A stretch of DNA of 15,155 nt from contig JAFGPU010000279.1 in NCBI GenBank assembly GCA_016936035.1, positions 1 to 15,155 on the forward strand, given 5' to 3'. The position numbers and the translations under genes are program-made. The notes under the pieces were generated by a model. The model was not told where the DNA came from and ran no database searches. It saw only the letters and a program-made list of their open reading frames with translations. Of this stretch, positions 6,585-12,807 are shown piece after piece (within the stretch, counting starts at the first letter, position 1; each line of letters begins with the position of its first letter). This stretch comes from Acidimicrobiales bacterium. GTDB lineage: Bacteria > Actinomycetota > Acidimicrobiia > Acidimicrobiales > VFJN01.

Positions 6585-7616
6585 ATGGACCTCACCGAGT
6601 TCGACTACGACCTGCCTGAGCAGGCCATCGCCCAGCGCCCGGCCGAGCCCCGCGACGCGGCGCGGCTGCTGGTCGACCGCGGCGCCGAGGGGGTGGAGCA
6701 CCGCACGGTCGCGGACCTCCCGTCGCTCCTGCGCCCGGGTGACGTCGTGGTCGTCAACACCACCCGGGTGCTGCCCGCTCGCCTGCACCTGCGCAAGGAC
6801 ACCGGGGGAGAGGTCGAGGTGCTGCTGCTGGAGCGCACGCCGGCCGGCGCCTGGGAGGCACTGGTCCGACCGAGCCGGCGGGTGAAGCCCGGCACCGTCC
6901 TCGGCGCGGGCAGCGACCTCGCCGTGCGGTTCGGTGGCGCGGGCAGCGGCGACGGCACCCGGCTGGTCGAGCTCGAGGTGCCCGACGGCGCCGACGAGCT
7001 CGCCGTGCTCGACCGGCACGGTGCGGTGCCGCTGCCGCCCTACATCACGGTCCCGCTGGACGACCCCCGCCGCTACCAGACCGTGTTCGCCGACCGGCCC
7101 GAGTCCGTCGCGGCCCCGACCGCCGGCCTCCACCTCACACCGCAGGTGCTCGACGGCTGCCGCGCCGCCGGGGTCCGAGTCGCGCCCGTCGAGCTGGCCG
7201 TCGGCCTGGGCACCTTCCGGCCCATGTCGGCGGCCAAGGTCGAGGACCACGACATGCACGCCGAGCGCTACCGGGTGCCGATCGAGACCGTCGAGGCGTG
7301 CCGCCGGGCCCGGGCCACCGGAGGTCGGGTCGTGGCGATCGGCACGACCACCGTGCGGGCGCTCGAGTCCGCCGCCGTCTCGGGCGAGCTCGCGGGACGC
7401 ACCGAGCTGTTCATCCACCGACCGTGGACGTGGCAGATGGTCGACCTGCTCATGACCAACTTCCACCTGCCCCGATCGTCGCTGCTGGTGCTGGTCGACG
7501 CCCTCGTGGGGCCGCGCTGGCGCGAGCTCTACGCGACGGCGCTGGCGTCGGGCTACCGGTTCCTGTCCTTCGGCGACGCCATGCTCGTCGCCCGCACCAC
7601 CGAGCAGGTGTCGTGA
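6585..7616 (+). CDS. queA: tRNA preQ1(34) S-adenosylmethionine ribosyltransferase-isomerase QueA
   Basis: 343-residue enzyme that transfers and isomerises the ribosyl part of S-adenosylmethionine onto preQ1 at tRNA position 34, giving epoxyqueuosine. Family landmarks in order: MDLTEFDYDLPEQAIAQRP, VVVNTTRVLPARL, ALVRPSRRVKPG, PLPPYI, RYQTVFA, SVAAPTAGLHLT, VELAVGLGTFRP, HAERYRVP, AIGTTTVRALES, MTNFHLPRSSLLVLV and YRFLSFGDAML. The ATG at 6585 is chosen because the family N-terminus begins exactly there; the frame stays open back to an ATG at 6525, which would add a non-family Arg/Gly-rich extension. No Shine-Dalgarno is seen, in keeping with a leaderless message. It overlaps tgt by 4 nt (GTGA), so substrate-supplying and modifying enzymes are coupled. 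Confidence 0.96.
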   Translation: MDLTEFDYDLPEQAIAQRPAEPRDAARLLVDRGAEGVEHRTVADLPSLLRPGDVVVVNTTRVLPARLHLRKDTGGEVEVLLLERTPAGAWEALVRPSRRVKPGTVLGAGSDLAVRFGGAGSGDGTRLVELEVPDGADELAVLDRHGAVPLPPYITVPLDDPRRYQTVFADRPESVAAPTAGLHLTPQVLDGCRAAGVRVAPVELAVGLGTFRPMSAAKVEDHDMHAERYRVPIETVEACRRARATGGRVVAIGTTTVRALESAAVSGELAGRTELFIHRPWTWQMVDLLMTNFHLPRSSLLVLVDALVGPRWRELYATALASGYRFLSFGDAMLVARTTEQVS

Positions 7617-8803
7617 CGCTGTCGTACACGGTCGACGCGACCTGCGGCGCCGCCCGCACCGGCACGGTCACCACGGCTCGGGGGTCGTTCGCGACACCGT
7701 GCTTCATGCCCGTGGGCACCCGCGGCGCGGTCCGTACGCTGTCGTCGGCCGACCTCGAGGACCTGGGCGCCGAGGTGGTGCTGGGCAACACGTACCACCT
7801 GATGCTCCGCCCCGGCGCCGACGTGGTGGCGCACCTCGGCGGCCTCCACGCCTTCGCCGACTGGCACGGCCACGTGCTGACCGACTCGGGCGGCTACCAG
7901 GTGTTCTCGCTCAAGCCCCGGGTCGACGACGAGGGCGCGACGTTCTCGTCCACCTACGACGGCACCTCGCACCACCTCAGTCCCGAGGGCGCCGTCGACG
8001 TGCAGGTCGCGCTGGGCAGCGACATCCAGATGGTGCTCGACGTGTGCCCGCCGCTGCCGTCCCCGCCTGCCGTGATCCGTTCTGCCGTCGATCGCACGGC
8101 CCTGTGGGCGGGCCGGGCGCGACGGGCGTTCCTCGCCTACGAGCGCCCCGACCTCAGCCAGTTCGGCATCGTGCAGGGGGGCACCGACGCGGCGCTGCGC
8201 GTCGAGAGCGCCGAGCGCACGGTGGCGGTCGGGTTCGACGGCTACGCCGTGGGCGGGCTGTCGGTGGGCGAGGACCGCTCGGCCACCCTTCCGGCCCTCG
8301 AGGCGGCGGTCGGGGCCCTGCCGGCGGGCGCGCCGCGCTACTTCATGGGCCTGGGCGACCCCCTCGGCATCGTCGACGCGGTGGCCCGGGGCATCGACAT
8401 GTTCGACTGCGTGCTGCCGACCCGCCTGGCCCGGCACGGCACGCTGCTCACCTCCGAAGGCCGGCTCAACCTGCGCAACCGCCGGTTCGCCGACGACCCC
8501 GGACCGATCGATCCGGCCTGTGCGTGCCCGGTGTGCGCCCGGTGGTCCCGTGGCTACCTGCGCCACCTGCTCACCGTGGCCGAACCGACCGCCCCCCGGC
8601 TGCTCACGCTGCACAACGTCGCGTGGACCTTCGCCCTCGTCGGGCGCATCAGGACGGCGATCGGGCAGGGCACGCTCGGCGCGCTGCGGGACGAGATCGC
8701 CGAGCGCTGGGACCCGGCGAACCGGCCCGGGACGCCGGACGGCGATGCCGGTGACGGCGCCACGCTCGACGTCGATGACGAGACGGGCGCCACAGGGCGC
8801 TAG
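7613..8803 (+). CDS. tgt: tRNA-guanine transglycosylase (bacterial TGT)
   Basis: 396-residue TIM-barrel enzyme that exchanges guanine 34 in GUN-anticodon tRNAs (Asp, Asn, His, Tyr) for preQ1, the step before QueA. Visible: GNTYHLMLRPG (58-68), the general acid/base Asp91 in LTDSGGYQVFSL, GIVQGG (185-190), GGLSVGE (214-220), the nucleophile Asp265 in MFDCVLPTR (263-271), and the zinc site Cys303, Cys305, Cys308 (CACPVC) with His334. All catalytic and zinc ligands are present. The last ~25 residues are an acidic Gly/Asp/Thr-rich tail outside the family core. The GTG start overlaps the queA stop; the Shine-Dalgarno is weak (AGGTG), so expression probably depends on coupling. The preQ1-synthesis genes (queC/D/E/F) are not in this window. 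Confidence 0.96.
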   Translation: MTLSYTVDATCGAARTGTVTTARGSFATPCFMPVGTRGAVRTLSSADLEDLGAEVVLGNTYHLMLRPGADVVAHLGGLHAFADWHGHVLTDSGGYQVFSLKPRVDDEGATFSSTYDGTSHHLSPEGAVDVQVALGSDIQMVLDVCPPLPSPPAVIRSAVDRTALWAGRARRAFLAYERPDLSQFGIVQGGTDAALRVESAERTVAVGFDGYAVGGLSVGEDRSATLPALEAAVGALPAGAPRYFMGLGDPLGIVDAVARGIDMFDCVLPTRLARHGTLLTSEGRLNLRNRRFADDPGPIDPACACPVCARWSRGYLRHLLTVAEPTAPRLLTLHNVAWTFALVGRIRTAIGQGTLGALRDEIAERWDPANRPGTPDGDAGDGATLDVDDETGATGR

Positions 8804-8806
8804 CCT
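8801..8806 (+). promoter_or_regulatory. Putative -10 box TAGCCT for yajC, sharing the tgt stop codon
   Basis: TAGCCT begins with the TAG stop codon of tgt and ends 10 nt before the yajC ATG. There is no Shine-Dalgarno in the 13-nt gap. The pattern matches the boxes before ruvC, queA, apt and the 15084 gene, suggesting yajC-secD-secF may have its own near-leaderless transcript as well as read-through from queA-tgt. Because the T-A-G is also constrained as a stop codon, this is the weakest of the set. Confidence 0.3.
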
Positions 8807-8816
8807 CGTCCAGCCG

Positions 8817-9233
8817 ATGGAGCCGCTGATCGTCCTCGCCGTCACGTTCGTCCTGCTGTGGGTCATCTTCATCCTTCCCCAGCAGCGGCGGGTGCGTGCC
8901 CACCAGGCGCTGGTCGCGTCCGTGCAGCCCGGTGACCAGGTCGTCCTGTCGGCGGGCATCTACGGGCGCATCGTCGAGGTGGGCCCCGAGGACATGACCA
9001 TCGAGGTGGCGCCGGGCGTCGAGCTGCGGGTCGCCCGCCAGGCGGTGCTCCGGGTGGTCGAGGATGCGACGGCGGCGCCGGCGGCAGGCCACGACGACGC
9101 CGCGGGCGCACCGCAGCACGACGTCGACGGGCTCGACGACGCCCCCGAACCCACGGCCGGCGGCGGTGCCGACGCGCCGGACGCCCCCGACCCCGACGAC
9201 CGGGGCCCGGCCGCCCCCGGGCCGAACGTGTGA
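8817..9233 (+). CDS. yajC: Sec translocon accessory subunit YajC
   Basis: 138-residue small membrane protein that associates with SecD and SecF. A single N-terminal membrane helix (about 3-20, LIVLAVTFVLLWVIFIL) is followed by the family motif LPQQRRVRAHQAL and a small domain with PGDQVVLSAGIYGRIVEV (about 38-55) ending near residue 82. The remaining ~55 residues are an acidic, Ala/Asp/Pro-rich disordered tail, longer than in short YajC proteins but common in high-GC actinobacteria. The ATG at 8817 is chosen because it precedes the hydrophobic helix directly; an upstream extension would be encoded inside tgt. It is 4 nt from secD. Confidence 0.93.
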   Translation: MEPLIVLAVTFVLLWVIFILPQQRRVRAHQALVASVQPGDQVVLSAGIYGRIVEVGPEDMTIEVAPGVELRVARQAVLRVVEDATAAPAAGHDDAAGAPQHDVDGLDDAPEPTAGGGADAPDAPDPDDRGPAAPGPNV

Positions 9234-9237
9234 GCTG

Positions 9238-10908
9238 ATGCGACGCAAGATCCTCCTCCCGCTGCTGTTCATCCTGGTCGTGGCCTTCGGCGGCCTTGCG
9301 GCCACCTTCGCCGTCGACAACAGCCCGGAGCTCGGCCTCGACCTGCAGGGCGGCGTCTCGGTCGTGCTGGCCCCCACGGGCGAGGCCACGGGCGAGCAGC
9401 TCGACCAGTCGCTGAGCATCATCCGCGAGCGGGTCGACGCCCTGGGCGTCGCCGAACCCGACATCACCCGCCAGGGCGACGCCATCGTCGTGCAGCTGCC
9501 CGGGGCCGAGAACCGCGACCGGGCGCTCGAACTGGTGGGTCAGACGGCCGAGCTGCGGTTCCGGCCCGTGCTGCAGCAGGTGCCGGTGGGCGCCGAGGCG
9601 CTCGACCAGGCCGAGGCCGCCGCCCGCGAGGCCGAGGCCGACGGCACCACCACCACGTCGACGACCGCCCCCGAACAAGAGCCGGCGCCGGACGAGGGCG
9701 CGATCGGCCTCGCCGAGGGCGAGAGCGCCGCAGCGGTCCAGCAGGACCCCACCACGACGGCACCGCCGCAGACCACGACCACGGCACCGCCGGAGGCAGC
9801 CGAGGGCGAGCCGCCGGCCGAGGGCGAGGGAGCGCAGCCGCCCGAGGGTGAGGGCGTCCCCGCACTGACCCCCCGCGACCAGGACGTCGAGGACGCCGAG
9901 GTCACCCTGGCCGGCGAGGACGGCGAGACCATGTACGTGCTCGGGCCCAGCCTGGCCACCGGCCGCATCGTCAAGACCGCGTCGGCCGAGATCCCGCAGG
10001 GCGAGTGGATCGTCTCCCTCGAGATGCGGGGCGGCGAGGACGGCATCGACAAGTTCAACGAGATCGCCGCCCAGTGCTACCAGGCGTCCAACCCCCAGGT
10101 GTGCCCCACGGGCCAGCTCGCCATCGTGCTCGACTCGGTCGTGCAGTCGGCGCCGTCGATCAACAACCCCAGCTACCGCGCCGACGAGATCTCGATCAGC
10201 GGCTCGTTCACCGAGTCCGAGGCCAAGGACCTGGCGCTCGTGCTGCGCTACGGCTCGCTGCCCGTCGAGCTCGAGCGCCAGACCGTGCAGACCGTGTCGG
10301 CCTCGCTCGGCGAGGACTCGCTGCAGGCCGGTGTCGTGGCCGGCATCGCGGGCCTGGTGATCGTGGCGCTGTACATGATCCTCTACTACCGGGCTCTTGG
10401 CGTCGTGGTCGTGTTCGGCTTCGCCGTGTGGGCCGCGCTCATGTACGCGGTCATCAGCTGGCTGGGCGAGACCCAGGGCCTCGCCCTGACCCTCGCCGGG
10501 GTCACCGGCATGATCATGTCGGTCGGCGTCACCGTCGACTCGTACGTTGTCTTCTTCGAGCGGCTCAAGGACGACGTCAGGGCGGGCCGCACGCTGCGCA
10601 CCTCGACCGAGCGGTCCTTCAAGCGGGCGTTCCGCACGATCCTGGCCGCCAACACCACCTCGTTCATCGGCGCCGCGGTGCTGTGGTGGCTGACCGTCGG
10701 GTCGGTGCGCGGGTTCGCGCTGTTCCTCGGCCTGTCGACGGCGCTCGGTGTGGTGGTCACGTGGTTCTACACCCGGCCCGTCGTCATGTGGCTGTCCGCC
10801 AGCCGGGTGTTCACCGAGATGCCGGTGCTGGGCGTGGCCCGGGGCCTGACGGGCCGGAAGCCGGCGGCCACGGTCGACACAGCGGTCTCCGGGGGGACGG
10901 GGCGATGA
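9238..10908 (+). CDS. secD: Protein translocase subunit SecD
   Basis: 556-residue RND-type membrane protein that, with SecF, uses the proton gradient to help pull proteins through SecYEG on the outer face of the membrane. Membrane helices are seen near 6-25, 365-384, 388-406, 415-437, 469-489 and 492-515, giving the standard six. Motifs: GLDLQGGV (33-40), IIRERVDALGV (61-71), VLDSVVQSAPSI, and the fourth-helix GMIMSVGVTVDSYVVFFER with Asp434, matching the proton-path aspartate of the family. Between about 113 and 216 the exported domain carries a low-complexity insertion rich in Thr, Pro, Glu and Gly (TTTAPP, TTTTAPP, EGEPPAEGEG), probably an unstructured linker. No clear Shine-Dalgarno; the start is 4 nt after yajC. 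Its stop overlaps secF (ATGA). Confidence 0.96.
   Translation: MRRKILLPLLFILVVAFGGLAATFAVDNSPELGLDLQGGVSVVLAPTGEATGEQLDQSLSIIRERVDALGVAEPDITRQGDAIVVQLPGAENRDRALELVGQTAELRFRPVLQQVPVGAEALDQAEAAAREAEADGTTTTSTTAPEQEPAPDEGAIGLAEGESAAAVQQDPTTTAPPQTTTTAPPEAAEGEPPAEGEGAQPPEGEGVPALTPRDQDVEDAEVTLAGEDGETMYVLGPSLATGRIVKTASAEIPQGEWIVSLEMRGGEDGIDKFNEIAAQCYQASNPQVCPTGQLAIVLDSVVQSAPSINNPSYRADEISISGSFTESEAKDLALVLRYGSLPVELERQTVQTVSASLGEDSLQAGVVAGIAGLVIVALYMILYYRALGVVVVFGFAVWAALMYAVISWLGETQGLALTLAGVTGMIMSVGVTVDSYVVFFERLKDDVRAGRTLRTSTERSFKRAFRTILAANTTSFIGAAVLWWLTVGSVRGFALFLGLSTALGVVVTWFYTRPVVMWLSASRVFTEMPVLGVARGLTGRKPAATVDTAVSGGTGR
9646..9867 (+). repeat. Low-complexity Thr/Pro/Glu-coding tract inside secD with short imperfect tandem copies
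   Basis: Within secD, ACCACGACGGCACCGCCG (9751-9768) is followed after CAG by an expanded copy (9772-9792) carrying one extra ACC/ACG unit, giving TTTAPP-Q-TTTTAPP. Downstream, GAGGGCGAG-type units recur (about 9802-9855), giving EGEPPAEGEG and PPEGEGVP. Such tracts are prone to slippage and length change between strains. It stays in frame. Confidence 0.7.
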
Positions 10909-12137
10909 GCAGGTCAGAGGGCAACGGCACCACCGACGCCGACAGCGCCACCGACGTCGACGACACCGCCGCTGGCCCCGTGCTGGCGAAGCGCTCGGTG
11001 TGGGCCAAGCTGTACCACGGCGAGACCAACGTCGACTTCGTCGGCCGCCGCAAGCTGTGGTTCGCGATCTCCCTGGTGCTCATCCTCGTCGGGGTCGGCT
11101 CGTTCCTCGCCCGGGGCGGGTTCAACCTGGGCATCGACTTCGAGGGCGGCGTGGTCTGGGAGGTGCCGGCGGGCGACGCGACGGTGGCCGAGGCCCGCGA
11201 CACGGTGGCGCCGTTCGGACTGGCGGGCGCCACCATCCAGGAGCTCGACAGCGACGAGGGGCGCACCATCCGGGTCGAGGCCGAACCGGTCGACCCCGAG
11301 ACCACCGACGAGGTCACGGGCACCCTCGCCGAGCTGACCGGCTCGTCGTTCGACGACGTCAACCTGTCGGTGGTCGGCCCGTCGTGGGGCGAGGAGGTCA
11401 GCAGGGCGGCGCTGCGTGCGCTCGTCGTCTTCCTGGTGCTGGTCACCCTCTACATCACGGTGCGCTTCGAGTGGAAGATGGCCCTGGCCACCCTGGTGGC
11501 GCTCTTCCACGACATCCTCATCACCGCGGGCTTCTACGCGGTCACCCAGATCGAGATGACCCCGGCCACGGTCATCGCGCTGCTGACGATCCTCGGCTAC
11601 TCCATCTACGACGGCATCGTCGTGTTCGACAAGGTCGACGAGAACACCCGGCGGGTGTCGTCCTCGAGCGGGCTCACCTACGGCGGCATGGTGAACGTGT
11701 CGCTCAACCAGGCCCTGATGCGGTCGCTCAACACCAACATCACCGCCCTGCTGCCCGTGCTGACGCTGCTCGTCGTCGGGTCGTGGATCATGGGCGCGGT
11801 CGTCATCGAGGAGTTCGCCATCGCGCTGCTCGTCGGCCAGGTCTCGGGCGCCTACTCGTCGATCTTCATCGCCTCGCCCATGCTCGCCTGGCTCAAGGAG
11901 CGCGAGCCCCGCTACCGCGACATCAAGCGGCGCGTCGAGGCGCGGGGCGGCGATGCCGCGGTGGTGGCCGCCACCATCGCGGGCGGCCGGGTGCCGTCGA
12001 ACCGGGCGGCGACCGCGCCCACGGGCGCCACCTCTCCTGCTCCCGCCGGTGCCGGGGCCTCGCCGACGGTGGCACCGTCGGGCCGGGTCATCCCGCCCCG
12101 CCCGCGCAAGAAGTCCTCCCGGGGCAACCGGCGCTGA
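10905..12137 (+). CDS. secF: Protein translocase subunit SecF
   Basis: 410-residue partner of SecD. An acidic Asp/Thr-rich cytoplasmic N-terminus (1-30) precedes helix 1 (about 51-68), then the signature NLGIDFEGGVVWEV (74-87), an exported domain to about 165, and helices near 168-187, 190-212, 219-240, 275-297 and 302-325. Helix 4 has LGYSIYDGIVVFDKVDEN (230-247), where Asp236 corresponds to the conserved proton-path aspartate; the NVSLNQALMRSLNTNITAL segment is also typical. The C-terminus is an Ala/Thr/Pro-rich tail ending in a strongly basic cluster (RPRKKSSRGNRR). The ATG overlaps the secD stop by 4 nt. Confidence 0.96.
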   Translation: MSRSEGNGTTDADSATDVDDTAAGPVLAKRSVWAKLYHGETNVDFVGRRKLWFAISLVLILVGVGSFLARGGFNLGIDFEGGVVWEVPAGDATVAEARDTVAPFGLAGATIQELDSDEGRTIRVEAEPVDPETTDEVTGTLAELTGSSFDDVNLSVVGPSWGEEVSRAALRALVVFLVLVTLYITVRFEWKMALATLVALFHDILITAGFYAVTQIEMTPATVIALLTILGYSIYDGIVVFDKVDENTRRVSSSSGLTYGGMVNVSLNQALMRSLNTNITALLPVLTLLVVGSWIMGAVVIEEFAIALLVGQVSGAYSSIFIASPMLAWLKEREPRYRDIKRRVEARGGDAAVVAATIAGGRVPSNRAATAPTGATSPAPAGAGASPTVAPSGRVIPPRPRKKSSRGNRR

Positions 12138-12201
12138 GCCCTCCGACGGCGCGGTCCGCCCCACGCAGGACGCCGGCTCCGGTCGCCGCACGGCCGCCCG
12201 C

Positions 12202-12207
12202 TAACGT
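12202..12207 (+). promoter_or_regulatory. Putative -10 box TAACGT, leaderless apt promoter
   Basis: TAACGT ends 8 nt before the apt ATG, inside the 78-nt gap after secF. No Shine-Dalgarno is present between the box and the start, and no -35 consensus is seen. Spacing fits transcription starting at or within a base or two of the ATG. Confidence 0.45.
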
Positions 12208-12215
12208 CGCCGGCC

Positions 12216-12743
12216 ATGACGCGTGATCCGTCGTGGCTGGCCGGCCACCTGCGTGACATCCCGGACTTCCCGCAGCCGGGCATCGTCTTCAAGGACCTGA
12301 CCCCGCTGCTGGGCGACGTCGACGCGTTCCGGTTCGCGGTCGATGCCGTCGCCGACCACGCGGCCGGGCTCACCGTCGACAAGGTCGTGGGCATCGAGGC
12401 CCGGGGCTTCATCTTCGCCGCTGCGGTCGCCTACCGGCTCGGCGCCGGGTTCGTGCCGGTGCGCAAGCCGGGCAAGCTGCCCTGGAAGAAGGTCACCGAG
12501 ACCTACGCGCTCGAGTACGGCAGCGACTCGCTCGACATCCACGAGGACGCACTCGACTCGGGCGACGCCGTGTACGTGGTCGACGACGTGCTCGCCACCG
12601 GGGGCACCGCCGCGGCGACGTGCCGACTGGTCGAGCGGCTGGGCGGTCAGATCGCCGGGTTGGCGTTCGTGGTCGAGCTGGGCTTCCTCGACGGGCGGGC
12701 GAAGCTGACCGACCACGACATACTCAGCCTCATCACCGTGTAG
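12216..12743 (+). CDS. apt: Adenine phosphoribosyltransferase
   Basis: 175-residue cytoplasmic purine-salvage enzyme converting adenine and PRPP to AMP and pyrophosphate. Family marks: LRDIPDFPQPGIVFKDLTPLL (12-32), GIEARGFIFAAAVA (59-72), the adenine-side segment RKPGKLPW (83-90) with ETYALEYG (95-102), and the PRPP-binding loop VVDDVLATGGTA (121-132). Length is normal and all motifs are intact. The ATG start at 12216 sits 8 nt after a -10-like box with no Shine-Dalgarno. The secF-apt-rel order is a conserved actinobacterial arrangement; AMP/GTP pools and (p)ppGpp signalling are metabolically linked, but shared control is not shown because rel has its own promoter-like region. Confidence 0.96.
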   Translation: MTRDPSWLAGHLRDIPDFPQPGIVFKDLTPLLGDVDAFRFAVDAVADHAAGLTVDKVVGIEARGFIFAAAVAYRLGAGFVPVRKPGKLPWKKVTETYALEYGSDSLDIHEDALDSGDAVYVVDDVLATGGTAAATCRLVERLGGQIAGLAFVVELGFLDGRAKLTDHDILSLITV

Positions 12744-12756
12744 GTCGTGTGACGTC

Positions 12757-12783
12757 GGGAACATCGCGGGCATCGCTACCGTT
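12757..12783 (+). promoter_or_regulatory. Candidate ECF sigma-type promoter for rel (GGGAAC-N17-CGTT)
   Basis: GGGAAC (12757-12762) and CGTT (12780-12783) are separated by 17 nt, matching the GGAAC/T...CGTT promoters used by actinobacterial stress sigma factors of the SigE/SigH/SigR type. Transcription would start near 12789, giving a leader of about 19 nt that carries the strong Shine-Dalgarno at 12797. TACCGT (12777-12782) overlaps and could alternatively be a housekeeping -10. The other candidate promoters in the window lack a GGAAC element at this spacing. Confidence 0.5.
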
Positions 12784-12796
12784 CGACCAGTGTGAG

Positions 12797-12802
12797 AGGA
12801 GG
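12797..12802 (+). promoter_or_regulatory. Strong Shine-Dalgarno AGGAGG fixing the rel start
   Basis: AGGAGG lies 5 nt before the GTG at 12808. It is the best ribosome binding site in the window and decides the GTG start. It contrasts with the absence of any such site before ruvC, queA, yajC and apt. Confidence 0.8.
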
Positions 12803-12807
12803 TAGAC

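Noticed and set aside
5136..7466. 776-codon - strand frame antisense to ruvA, ruvB and queA
   Set aside because: Low-complexity His/Arg/Gly/Val composition with no family motif, fully overlapping three certain genes.
9646..9867. Repeat tract in secD considered as a CRISPR or mobile repeat
   Set aside because: Copies are short, imperfect, without spacers, and translate in frame as a Thr/Pro/Glu linker.
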